Assembly (NCBI GenBank): GCA_007124345.1
Contig: SLFH01000142.1
Coordinates: forward strand, 1 to 6,232
Reading direction: 5' to 3'
Source: Phycisphaerales bacterium
GTDB lineage: Bacteria > Planctomycetota > Phycisphaerae > Phycisphaerales > UBA1924
DNA: 6,232 nucleotides
This document shows, one piece after another, positions 1 to 6,232 of this stretch. Positions within the stretch are counted from its first letter, which is position 1, and each line of letters starts with the position of its first letter. Position numbers and translations under genes: made by a program. The notes below the pieces were generated by a model. That model had not been told where the DNA came from. It searched no databases and saw only the letters and a program-made list of their open reading frames with translations.

Positions 1-828
1 GAGGTTTTCGGGAAGCGTTCCGGAAAGACTCAATTCCGGGATTGAAACACCCCGTTGCCGATTCATCATCAGCGCCAGCCAGCGCGCCAGCCACTGCCAG
101 GTCGCGGCGGCATCCTGTTGCCATTGTTCAAGAATGGCCGGTGAGTAGCGATCGGCACGCGAGTCGGTCAGGACTTCGAGTATGGTCAGACCGCGATCGA
201 GTTCGCCGTCTTCAAGCATGGCCCGTGCGGCAAGCGGTGCGCCGCCGGACAGCATCAAGGCCGCATCGCGTCTGGGCGGGTCGACGTCCTGACAGGCTGT
301 GCCCAGCCACTCGCGCGCCTGTTCGTTGCCCGGCGGGCGTACCGACACTTGCTGGCAGCGGCTGCGAATGGTGGCCGGCAGGCTTGCGGGCTGATCGCTG
401 CACAGTAACAGCCAGGCGCCGGGGGACGGCTCTTCGAGCGTCTTGAGCAGGGCGTTGGCTGCATTGCGGTTCATGGCGTCGGCGGTGACGATGAGGCCCG
501 CGCGATGACTGCCGATCGTGGGGGTGAGCTGCATTTTCTCGATCAATTCCCGGATCAGATCGACCGGGATGATCTGTTTGTCTTCCGGGACATCGATCTC
601 GAAGTAATCGGGATGCGTCCCGGTCTGCAGCAACTGGCAGGATCGGCAATGTCCGCAGGGTTCGGCACCTTCCGGCGCCAGACACAGCAGACGGGCGATC
701 AACCAGTTGGCCAGTTCGCGCTTGCCGACTCCTTCGGGCCCCTGGATCAGGGGCGCATGTCCGAATCGCCCCGCGTCCAGGCGAGCGCTGATGGCGGCCT
801 TGTGTTCGTCCAGCCAGGGCAAGCTCAT
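1..828 (-). CDS. holB: DNA polymerase III delta-prime subunit (clamp loader), 3' end outside window
   Basis: Delta-prime is a stator subunit of the clamp loader that places the sliding clamp on primed DNA. The frame is open from an ATG at 828-826 to the left edge: 276 codons with no stop. The family is about 320-335 residues, so roughly 45-60 C-terminal residues are missing. Visible features are a P-loop-like GPEGVGK at residues 30-36, a zinc module with Cys49, Cys58, Cys61 and Cys64 (CGHCRSC at 58-64), the THPDYF segment near 71-76, the family signature NALLKTLEEP near 125-134, and the SRC motif at 156-158 whose Arg157 should act as the arginine finger on a neighbouring gamma/tau subunit. 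No DExx Walker B is seen: the equivalent place reads TADAMN near 115-120. The start overlaps the tmk stop as ATGA, which implies translational coupling. Identity is firm; only the C-terminal collar domain cannot be judged. Confidence 0.95.
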   Translation of the reverse strand, partial: MSLPWLDEHKAAISARLDAGRFGHAPLIQGPEGVGKRELANWLIARLLCLAPEGAEPCGHCRSCQLLQTGTHPDYFEIDVPEDKQIIPVDLIRELIEKMQLTPTIGSHRAGLIVTADAMNRNAANALLKTLEEPSPGAWLLLCSDQPASLPATIRSRCQQVSVRPPGNEQAREWLGTACQDVDPPRRDAALMLSGGAPLAARAMLEDGELDRGLTILEVLTDSRADRYSPAILEQWQQDAAATWQWLARWLALMMNRQRGVSIPELSLSGTLPENL

Positions 829-1448
829 GCCAGACGCTCCTCGAGTACGGAGCGGATGCGCTTGCTCACCGCTTCCAGCCCGAGACTGGCATCGATCACG
901 GCAAAGCGCTGCGGCTCGCGCTCGGCCTGCTCCAGGTAGGCGGCACGAACCCGCTCGAGAAACTCCGGCCGGGTCTGTTCGAATCGATCGGGGCCGGCGG
1001 CACGCTCACCGATGCGGTCCAGTCCAACGTCGACCGGCACGTCGAGCAGCAGCGTCAGATCCGGCCTGATATCGCCGTGCACCAGTTCGGCGAGCCGTTC
1101 GACCGGAACCCGTCCCAGGCCGCGTCCGCCGCCCTGGTAGGCCATGCTGGCGTCGGTGAAGCGGTCGCTGACCACGACCTTGCCGGCTGCCAGGGCCGGA
1201 CGAATGATCTGTTGAAGGTTCTCGTTGCGGGCGGCGAACATCAGCAGCAACTCGGTCAGCGGCGCCAGTTCACCGGTCGCCGGGTCCAGCAGCAGTTCAC
1301 GAATCCGTTCTGCCGGTGGCGTGCCACCGGGTTCACGGGTCAACACGAATGTTTTGCCGGCCGTCGTCAACCATTCGCGAATGGTCGTGATTGCGGTTGA
1401 TTTTCCCGCCCCCTCGCCCCCTTCAAGGGTGATGAAATAACCCGCCAT
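825..1448 (-). CDS. tmk: Thymidylate kinase (dTMP kinase)
   Basis: Cytoplasmic enzyme that phosphorylates dTMP to dTDP with ATP, a required step towards dTTP. The protein has 207 residues (E. coli Tmk 213). The P-loop GGEGAGKST lies at residues 10-18, the TREPGGT substrate motif at 37-43, the DRF motif at 95-97 followed by AYQGGGRGLG at 103-112, and a LID-like segment with ERAAGPDRFEQ at 148-158. The P-loop has no arginine after its first acidic residue while the LID carries basic residues, which fits the E. coli-type (class II) enzymes. The ATG at 1448-1446 shares one base with the mltG stop (TGATG), and a GGGG stretch lies about nine bases upstream. The stop overlaps the holB start by four bases. 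Nothing is missing or unusual. Confidence 0.97.
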   Translation of the reverse strand: MAGYFITLEGGEGAGKSTAITTIREWLTTAGKTFVLTREPGGTPPAERIRELLLDPATGELAPLTELLLMFAARNENLQQIIRPALAAGKVVVSDRFTDASMAYQGGGRGLGRVPVERLAELVHGDIRPDLTLLLDVPVDVGLDRIGERAAGPDRFEQTRPEFLERVRAAYLEQAEREPQRFAVIDASLGLEAVSKRIRSVLEERLA

Positions 1449-2446
1449 CAGCGTCTGCCCCGGATATAGCGATTGACCGCGGCATTGTGTTCGGCCAGCG
1501 TGTCGGAAAACTGGTGAGTCCCGTCGCCGCGCGAAACAAAATACAGCGCGGTGCCATCGGCCGGGTTGGCGGCCGCCTCGATCGACGCCCGGCCCGGCAA
1601 GGCGATCGGCGTCGGAGGCAGGCCGTGGCGGGTATAGGTGTTCCAGGGGTGGTCGGTGCGCAAATGAACCCGCCGGATACGGCCGTCGAAATCATCGCCC
1701 AGGCCGTAGACGACGGTCGGATCGGTCTGCAGGCGCATGCCGATCTGCAGACGCCGGACGAATACGCCGGCGACCCGGGTCCGTTCGCTGGCCTGCCCGG
1801 TTTCACGCTCGATGATGGAGGCCAGCACCAGCAATTCTTCCGGTGTGTTCAGCGGCAGGTCAGCATCGCGTGATGCCCAGGCTTCAACCAGTGCCCGGTT
1901 CATCGCCTCATGGGCGCGCGCCAGCAGGTCCAGGTCGGTGGTGCCGCGCACAAAGAAATAGGTTTCGGGAAGAAATCGGCCTTCGGCGTAGCAGTCATCG
2001 CAGCCCAGCCGGGCCATCAACTCGGCCTCGTCCAGATTTCGAGTGCCCTGCCGCAGGCGCGGGTCGGCCGCCAGCACCTGGCGCAGACGCGCGAAGGTCC
2101 AGCCTTCAATGATGGTCAGGCGATGACTGCGTACTTCGCCACGTTCGATGCGGTCGATCATCTCGCGCACGCTCGTGCCCGGGGGAATCAGATACTCGCC
2201 GGCTTTCAACTGCGGCGGGTTCAATCGGCCCAATACGCGCCAGCGCCAGTCGGCCCGGGTCACTCCCAGGGTTTCGAGCTGACGAACCATTGCCGTGTAA
2301 CTGGTCCCGGGCGGCAGCCACAGCACCAGCGGTCCGTCGGCATTGACCGGCTGGTGACCGAAGCGCTGAATCTCGTTGTAGAACCAGTATCCGGCTCCAC
2401 CGACAAACGCCAGGAAAATCAGGAATATCAGGAAAAACTTGCGCAT
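1448..2446 (-). CDS. mltG: Endolytic murein transglycosylase MltG (YceG family)
   Basis: Inner-membrane enzyme that cleaves nascent peptidoglycan glycan strands inside the chain and is thought to set strand length. The protein has 332 residues (E. coli about 340). A single N-terminal membrane helix spans about residues 4-23 (FFLIFLIFLAFVGGAGYWF), preceded by Arg-Lys, which predicts a cytoplasmic N terminus and a periplasmic body. A LysM-like region follows at about 40-105, with PPGTSY at 45-50 and KAGEYLIPPGTSV at 81-93. The YceG catalytic domain holds EGRFLPETYFF at 155-165, ASIIERETG at 209-217 with Glu213 at the catalytic glutamate position (E. coli Glu218), QTDPTVVYG at 240-248, and NPADGTALYFV at 294-304. 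The ATG directly follows the pabC stop (TAAATG, no spacer) with only a weak Shine-Dalgarno, so translation probably depends on coupling to pabC. Confidence 0.96.
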   Translation of the reverse strand: MRKFFLIFLIFLAFVGGAGYWFYNEIQRFGHQPVNADGPLVLWLPPGTSYTAMVRQLETLGVTRADWRWRVLGRLNPPQLKAGEYLIPPGTSVREMIDRIERGEVRSHRLTIIEGWTFARLRQVLAADPRLRQGTRNLDEAELMARLGCDDCYAEGRFLPETYFFVRGTTDLDLLARAHEAMNRALVEAWASRDADLPLNTPEELLVLASIIERETGQASERTRVAGVFVRRLQIGMRLQTDPTVVYGLGDDFDGRIRRVHLRTDHPWNTYTRHGLPPTPIALPGRASIEAAANPADGTALYFVSRGDGTHQFSDTLAEHNAAVNRYIRGRR

Positions 2447-3256
2447 TTAGCTTTCGAGTCGATCCGTCCAAAGCCGTTGCCAGGCCCGGCAGCTTGGTCC
2501 TGCCTCGAGCCGGCGCTCATCCATGGCCGTGATCGGCCGGATGCCGGCCACCGAGTTTATCACCATGATCTCCTCGGCCCGCGCCGCATCGTCCCGGGTG
2601 AGACGTTCGGCTTCAATCTGCACTTCGTCCTGTTCTTCCAGCCATTGCAGACCGACCCCTGCGACCCCGGCTTGGGATGTCTCCGGGGTGAGGGCCCTGC
2701 CCTCGATCAGCACAACGAGATTGGATGAGATGGCCTCGACGAGGTGTCCGGCGGCATCGAAAAGCAAGGCTTCGTCGGCGCCCCTGGCGGCGCAGTCGCG
2801 CGCCGCAAGCACCTGTTCGAGGCGATTGCCATGCTTCATTCCGGCCAGCACGGAGCCGCAGGCCAGGTGAACCGGGCTGGTTACGGCACGAACCCCGTGC
2901 TCACGCTGCCGGGCAATGCGATCCGGCCAGGGATGTTTGTGCACGATGCGCCGGCAATCCGGCTCGCTCAGCGGTTCGTAGGCGCGCCCGCCGCTGCCGC
3001 GTGAGAGGGTGACCCGGAGCACGCATCGCTCATCACCGGCCAGCTGCCGGCATTCACCGAGCAATTGGTTCTCATCCGGCAATACCAGTCCCAGCCGTGC
3101 ACTGCTTGTCGACAGGCGTTGCCAGTGCAGCCGCCACAAGGGCGCCTGGCCTGATCGAAAGGCTATGGTCTCGAACAGGCAGTCGCCGTACAACAGCGCC
3201 CGGTCATCCACCGGCACGCTGCTGCCGGGCCTGCCGTTGATCAATGCCTCAGTCAT
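2447..3256 (-). CDS. pabC: Aminodeoxychorismate lyase
   Basis: PLP-dependent fold-type IV enzyme (relative of branched-chain and D-amino-acid aminotransferases) that converts 4-amino-4-deoxychorismate to p-aminobenzoate plus pyruvate for folate synthesis. From the ATG at 3256-3254 it encodes 269 residues, the same length as E. coli PabC. Visible motifs are DDRALLYGDCLFET at 17-30, SRGSGGRAY at 85-93, AGMKHGNRLEQVL at 138-150 with Lys141 as the predicted Schiff-base lysine (E. coli Lys140), DEALLFD at 161-167, and Glu174 in LVEAISSNL for the pyridine nitrogen. The frame stays open upstream to 3343, but that extension lies inside pabB and has no family similarity. The start chosen here overlaps the end of pabB by eight bases (ATGACTGA), with an AGGG nine bases upstream. 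Confidence 0.95.
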   Translation of the reverse strand: MTEALINGRPGSSVPVDDRALLYGDCLFETIAFRSGQAPLWRLHWQRLSTSSARLGLVLPDENQLLGECRQLAGDERCVLRVTLSRGSGGRAYEPLSEPDCRRIVHKHPWPDRIARQREHGVRAVTSPVHLACGSVLAGMKHGNRLEQVLAARDCAARGADEALLFDAAGHLVEAISSNLVVLIEGRALTPETSQAGVAGVGLQWLEEQDEVQIEAERLTRDDAARAEEIMVINSVAGIRPITAMDERRLEAGPSCRAWQRLWTDRLES

Positions 3257-4595
3257 GACCCAGTGCCCTGAGCAGACCACGTGCCTTGGCCTCCGTCTCG
3301 GCCAGTTCAGCATCGGGATCGGAGTCGGCGACGATGCCGGCACCGGTACGGAACGAGAGGCGATTGCCGCTGACCAGTATGGAGCGAATCAGGATATTGA
3401 GATCGAGGCTGCCGTCACGGCCCAGGTAGCCCAGCGCACCGGTGTAGAAACTCCGGCCCTGCCGCTCCAGTTCGGCGATGATCTCCATGCAGCGCACCTT
3501 CGGACACCCCGTTATGGTGCCGCCCGGGAAGACTGCCGCGACGGCGTCGGTGGCATGCAGGTGCTGGCGAAGCCGCCCGCGAACATTGGAAACGATGTGA
3601 TGTACGTGGGCATAACTTTCAATGACCATCAGTTCATCGACTTCCACGCTGCCGGCCTCGCAGACCCGACCCAGGTCATTTCGCTCCAGATCGATCAGCA
3701 TGATGTGTTCGGCACGTTCTTTCGGATGCGAGACCAGCTCCCGCGAAAGCGACTCGTCGAGGCCGACGGAATCGCCGCGCGGACGAGTGCCGGCGATCGG
3801 CCGGGTCTGGACACGATCGCCGCGGACCTCGATCAGGCGCTCGGGCGATGAACTGACCACCGTGCCACCGGGCATGCGCGCCAGCGCGGCAAACGGTGCC
3901 GGATTGGTGCGGGCAAGCGCCTGGTAGAGGCTGGGTGGATCGATATCCTGATCGCTTTCACCCTGCCAGGCACGGGAAAGGTTGACCTGGAACACGTCGC
4001 CGTCGAGGATCCACTGCTTGATTCGCCGCACGCCGTCGGTAAAGCGCGGGCCCGGATCCGCATTGAGCCGGAACTCCGGCGCACTCACCGGAAACTCCCT
4101 GGTGCGGCATGACTCGATTTCGGCCAGTGATGCTTCCAGTTCGATGTCATTCTCGGCAACCAGCCAGTGGCGTTGCTCGCGGTTGTCGTACAGCAATGCA
4201 GACCGACAGCGTTGCGCCATGGCGACGGGCAGACCATCGTCGGCCGGCGGGAGCTCGAGCGAGGATTCGATCTCGCCGGCCAGTTCATAACCCAGATAAA
4301 CAAACCATCCGCCGACGAAAGGCAGAGTTTGGCTACCGGCGCCCTGATTGGCTTGCGACCACTGCTTGAGCCGCCCGAGAAACGTATCGGCGCTGCCCGG
4401 TCCTTGCAGGCCCCGGGATCCGGGCCACAGGGTCAGGGTTTCGTCGTCGGCGCGCAACAGGATGGACCAGCGACCGAGCGCTCCTGCTGCCGCCGAACTG
4501 GCCAGCAAGAATGGCCAGCGTTCAGGTGCCTGCTGGTGAATGGCCAGTAGCGAGGGGGGCTCCTGGAGCTCAAGCTGCCGGAACGTCGTGTTCAT
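3249..4595 (-). CDS. pabB: Aminodeoxychorismate synthase component I
   Basis: Uses chorismate and ammonia from a PabA-type glutaminase (not in this window) to form 4-amino-4-deoxychorismate, the PabC substrate. The protein has 448 residues (E. coli PabB 453; TrpE is usually near 500). An N-terminal domain covers about 1-180 and the chorismate-binding domain about 185-445, with DVFQVNLSR at 200-208, SSSPERLIE at 248-256, PIAGTRPRG at 266-274, KERAEHIMLIDLERNDLGR at 292-310, FPGGTITGCPKVRCMEII at 356-373 and GAGIVADSDPDAE at 418-430. Position 268 is alanine where E. coli PabB has catalytic Lys274; alanine is the TrpE-like state. I prefer PabB to TrpE because pabC follows with an 8-nt overlap, the length fits, and no clear LLES tryptophan-binding motif is seen near the N terminus (the region reads PFLLASSAA). 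The start at 4595 has only a weak GCGAG upstream. Confidence 0.9.
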   Translation of the reverse strand: MNTTFRQLELQEPPSLLAIHQQAPERWPFLLASSAAAGALGRWSILLRADDETLTLWPGSRGLQGPGSADTFLGRLKQWSQANQGAGSQTLPFVGGWFVYLGYELAGEIESSLELPPADDGLPVAMAQRCRSALLYDNREQRHWLVAENDIELEASLAEIESCRTREFPVSAPEFRLNADPGPRFTDGVRRIKQWILDGDVFQVNLSRAWQGESDQDIDPPSLYQALARTNPAPFAALARMPGGTVVSSSPERLIEVRGDRVQTRPIAGTRPRGDSVGLDESLSRELVSHPKERAEHIMLIDLERNDLGRVCEAGSVEVDELMVIESYAHVHHIVSNVRGRLRQHLHATDAVAAVFPGGTITGCPKVRCMEIIAELERQGRSFYTGALGYLGRDGSLDLNILIRSILVSGNRLSFRTGAGIVADSDPDAELAETEAKARGLLRALGHD

Positions 4596-4640
4596 GGAAC
4601 TCGCAGAGGCGGGTCAACGGATCCGGTCGGTAAACCGGTG

Positions 4641-5888
4641 TTACTCAAAGCGCTTGAGCGCCAGTGTACCGTTGGTTCCGCCAAAGCCGAAGGAATTGCT
4701 CAGGGCCACGCGAATCGGCTTGTTGCGTGCCTCGTGCGGCACCAGGTCGATGCCCCGACATTTCTCGTCGACTTCATCCAGGTTGATGGTCGGTGGAATG
4801 ATGCCCTCGTGAAGAGCCAAGGTGGTGAAGATCGCCTCAATGCCCCCGGCAGCGCCGAGCAAATGGCCTGTCATCGACTTCGTCGAGCTCATCATCAGCT
4901 TGCCGGCATGATCCCCGAACGTTGCACGGGCCGCGTCGCACTCGGCCACGTCGCCCGCCTGCGTGGAGGTGCCATGGGCGTTGATGTAGTCGATTTCGTC
5001 GAAGTTGACACCGGCATCGCGCATGGCGCTGACCATGCAGCGTGCAGCGCCTTCACCACCCTCGGGCGGCGAGGTGATGTGGAAGGCATCTCCGCTCATG
5101 CCGTATCCGGCCACTTCTGCGTAGATGCGAGCACCGCGACGCTTTGCGTGTTCGAGTTCTTCGAGCACCACCACGCCGGCACCGTTGCTGAGTACGAAAC
5201 CATCACGATCCGCATCCCAGGGCCGGCTGGCTTTCTCCGGCTCGTCGTTGCGGGTCGACAGCGCCCGGGCGGCGGTGAACCCACCGTAGGCGGTGGGTGT
5301 GGTCGCGTATTCAGAGCCGCCGGCAATCATGACATCGGCATCACCGTAGGCAATCATGCGAGCCGCGTCACCGATGTTGTGCGTGGCGGTTGTACAAGCA
5401 GTCACGATGGAGATGTTTGGACCCTTGTAACCGTACCTTATGGACAGGTTGCCGGCGATCATGTTGATGATCACCCCGGGTACGAAGAAAGGCGAAATAC
5501 GCCGAGGACCGCTATCGATGTAGGTTTGATGGGTCTGTTCGATGGTCGAAATGCCGCCGATCCCGGCTCCGATCGCCACTCCGTAGCGTTCGGCATGATC
5601 GGGGTGTTCCTCCAGGCCGGCATCGCTGATGGCCTGCATGGCGGCCGCCATGCCGTAATGGATGAAGGGATCGGATTTTCGTGATTCCTTTGGGCTCAGA
5701 TAGTCGCTGATGTCGAAATCACGGATTTCCCCGGCGATCTTTGCCGGAAACAATTCCGGATCGAACGCCTGCAGCGGCCCGGCGCCACTGCGTCCGTTCG
5801 TCACGGCGTCCCAGGCAGAAGGGACGTCATTGCCCACGGGAGAAATGCATCCCAGTCCGGTAATGACAATGCGGCGATCACCGAGCAT
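4641..5888 (-). CDS. fabF: Beta-ketoacyl-ACP synthase II (KAS II)
   Basis: Cytosolic thiolase-fold condensing enzyme that extends acyl-ACP by two carbons from malonyl-ACP; in E. coli it is needed for the palmitoleate to cis-vaccenate step. From the ATG at 5888-5886 the protein has 415 residues (E. coli 413). The N terminus reads RRIVITGLGCISPVGN at 5-20. The catalytic triad is Cys165 in TACTTATHN at 163-171, His305 in NAHGTSTQAGD at 303-313, and His342 in STKSMTGHLLGAAGG at 335-349, where Lys337 also lies. The C terminus holds SNSFGFGGTNG at 397-407, including the loop with the gatekeeper phenylalanine. The segment SNGAG at 234-238 differs slightly from GDGAG in E. coli. A TTG at 5909 could give seven extra residues, but the ATG has a Shine-Dalgarno and fits the family N terminus. 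It lies directly downstream of acpP, its substrate carrier. Confidence 0.97.
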   Translation of the reverse strand: MLGDRRIVITGLGCISPVGNDVPSAWDAVTNGRSGAGPLQAFDPELFPAKIAGEIRDFDISDYLSPKESRKSDPFIHYGMAAAMQAISDAGLEEHPDHAERYGVAIGAGIGGISTIEQTHQTYIDSGPRRISPFFVPGVIINMIAGNLSIRYGYKGPNISIVTACTTATHNIGDAARMIAYGDADVMIAGGSEYATTPTAYGGFTAARALSTRNDEPEKASRPWDADRDGFVLSNGAGVVVLEELEHAKRRGARIYAEVAGYGMSGDAFHITSPPEGGEGAARCMVSAMRDAGVNFDEIDYINAHGTSTQAGDVAECDAARATFGDHAGKLMMSSTKSMTGHLLGAAGGIEAIFTTLALHEGIIPPTINLDEVDEKCRGIDLVPHEARNKPIRVALSNSFGFGGTNGTLALKRFE

Positions 5889-5896
5889 GGGCGCTG

Positions 5897-5901
5897 CTCC
5901 C
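5897..5901 (-). promoter_or_regulatory. Ribosome binding site of fabF, decides the start
   Basis: The minus strand reads GGGAG here, eight bases before the ATG at 5888-5886. This spacing supports that ATG over the in-frame TTG at 5909, whose upstream bases are mainly pyrimidine. Confidence 0.7.
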
Positions 5902-5939
5902 GGCGGCAAGGAGAAGTGAACAGACCTGGGTCATCAGGA

Positions 5940-6179
5940 TTACTTGTCGACGTTGGCCTTGATGTAATCGATCGCCTGCTGAACGCTGGTGATCTTTTCG
6001 GCTTCTTCGTCGGGAATCTCGCACTCGAATTCTTCTTCCAGCGCCATGACCAGCTCCACGGTATCCAGGGAGTCGGCACCCAGGTCGTCGACAAAAGAAG
6101 CGCTGGCGGTGACTTCCTCTTCCTTGACGCCCAGCTGTTCGATCACGATTTTCTTGACTCGTTCTTCAATGCTGCTCAT
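5940..6179 (-). CDS. acpP: Acyl carrier protein
   Basis: Small acidic four-helix carrier that holds growing acyl chains on a 4'-phosphopantetheine arm during fatty-acid synthesis and feeds lipid A, phospholipid and related pathways. The protein has 79 residues (E. coli 78 with Met). The attachment motif DLGADSLDTVELVMALEEEF spans 32-51, with Ser37 as the phosphopantetheine site (E. coli Ser36 of the mature protein). The ends MSSIEERVKKIVIEQLGVKE and EIPDEEAEKI are typical. Cys52 in FECEIPDEE sits where E. coli has threonine; free cysteine is uncommon in this family as I recall it, but the position tolerates change. The ATG at 6179-6177 is preceded by a strong Shine-Dalgarno. An in-frame ATG at 6224-6222 would add 15 residues unlike any ACP and is not used here. 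The gene is followed after 51 nt by fabF. Confidence 0.98.
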   Translation of the reverse strand: MSSIEERVKKIVIEQLGVKEEEVTASASFVDDLGADSLDTVELVMALEEEFECEIPDEEAEKITSVQQAIDYIKANVDK

Positions 6180-6186
6180 TGGTGGT

Positions 6187-6192
6187 TTCCTC
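6187..6192 (-). promoter_or_regulatory. Strong ribosome binding site of acpP
   Basis: The minus strand reads GAGGAA, seven bases before the acpP ATG. It is the best Shine-Dalgarno in the window, as expected for a very abundant protein, and it fixes the start at 6179. Confidence 0.8.
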
Positions 6193-6206
6193 AGTTGAAC
6201 TAGGGT

Positions 6207-6221
6207 TGCCCGAAGCGGGCA
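6207..6221 (-). other. Short perfect inverted repeat in the acpP leader
   Basis: TGCCCG, a CTT loop on the minus strand, then CGGGCA make a six-base-pair hairpin of high GC content. No run of T follows it on either strand, so it does not look like a complete intrinsic terminator. It lies between the possible -10 box and the acpP Shine-Dalgarno, so it could be a 5' mRNA structure of acpP or the end of the upstream transcript (probably fabG, outside the window). The repeat itself is seen directly; any function is inferred. Confidence 0.45.
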
Positions 6222-6222
6222 C

Positions 6223-6228
6223 ATTGTA
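6223..6228 (-). promoter_or_regulatory. Possible -10 box of an acpP promoter
   Basis: The minus strand reads TACAAT, five of six matches to the sigma-70 consensus TATAAT, 43 bases before the acpP ATG. A separate acpP promoter is known in E. coli. The -35 element would lie about 17 bases further upstream, beyond the right edge, so it cannot be checked, and a single hexamer match is weak evidence. Confidence 0.3.
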
Positions 6229-6232
6229 GTGA

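Noticed and set aside
212..685. Minus-strand open frame of 157 codons overlapping holB in another frame
   Set aside because: The holB frame, open from 828 to the left edge, contains all the expected delta-prime motifs; this frame is arginine- and proline-rich without motifs.
1910..2728. Plus-strand open frame of 272 codons opposite mltG and pabC
   Set aside because: It crosses the boundary of two well-supported minus-strand genes and has no family motif; best explained by base composition.
3257..3343. N-terminal extension of PabC by 29 residues
   Set aside because: The extra residues lie within the pabB coding end and do not resemble PabC; the ATG at 3256 gives exactly the E. coli length.
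3009..3851. Plus-strand open frame of 280 codons opposite pabC and pabB
   Set aside because: Antisense to conserved catalytic regions of both enzymes, with no recognisable protein features.
4623..4638. Inverted repeat (CCGGT / ACCGG, 6-base loop) just after the fabF stop as a terminator
   Set aside because: The stem is only five base pairs and no T run follows, so it is not a credible intrinsic terminator.
4596..4640. TTGACC in the fabF-pabB gap as the -35 box of a pabB promoter
   Set aside because: At 17 bases spacing the -10 position reads TGAACA, only two matches to consensus, and it would fall on the pabB start codon.
4638..5684. Long open frame on the plus strand (348 codons) opposite fabF
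   Set aside because: It lies entirely antisense to the strongly conserved FabF, shows no recognisable domain, and is the kind of long antisense frame expected in GC-rich coding DNA.
1..6232. A mobile element, defence system, CRISPR array, RNA gene or other undescribed system
   Set aside because: Seven conserved housekeeping genes fill nearly the whole window, the longest confirmed non-coding gap is 51 nt, and no repeats, recombinase or accessory genes are visible.

Overview
The window is a compact block of bacterial housekeeping genes, all read from the minus strand. Reading in the direction of transcription (high to low coordinate), the order is acpP, fabF, pabB, pabC, mltG, tmk and the first 276 codons of holB, which runs off the left edge. 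The gene order (fatty-acid genes, then pabC-mltG-tmk-holB) is the well-known fab/tmk/holB cluster of Gammaproteobacteria. The high G+C content, the protein sequences and the extra pabB between fabF and pabC suggest a high-GC gammaproteobacterium, perhaps near the Xanthomonadales or Chromatiales. That placement is an inference from memory of gene orders and was not computed.

Layout. 6180-6232 is the acpP leader, with a good Shine-Dalgarno, a short perfect hairpin and a possible -10 box. 5940-6179 is acyl carrier protein and 4641-5888 is beta-ketoacyl-ACP synthase II, so these two form the fatty-acid elongation part. 3249-4595 (PabB) and 2447-3256 (PabC) make p-aminobenzoate for folate: PabB makes 4-amino-4-deoxychorismate from chorismate and PabC cleaves it. 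1448-2446 is the membrane-anchored peptidoglycan transglycosylase MltG. 825-1448 is thymidylate kinase. 1-828 is the delta-prime subunit of the DNA polymerase III clamp loader.

The five genes from pabB to holB are packed without spacers: an 8-nt overlap, a direct abutment, a 1-nt overlap and a 4-nt overlap. This points to one polycistronic message with translational coupling. The two upstream gaps, acpP-fabF (51 nt) and fabF-pabB (45 nt), are short and hold no convincing terminator. The products link lipid, folate/thymidylate, cell-wall and DNA-replication functions, a growth-related grouping that is conserved and not new.

I found no mobile element, CRISPR array, tRNA or rRNA, phage gene, or undescribed system. 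The most interesting sequence detail is that PabB carries alanine where the E. coli enzyme has its catalytic lysine. The delta-prime subunit also keeps an intact-looking Walker A motif. Every gene that lies wholly inside the window looks intact.
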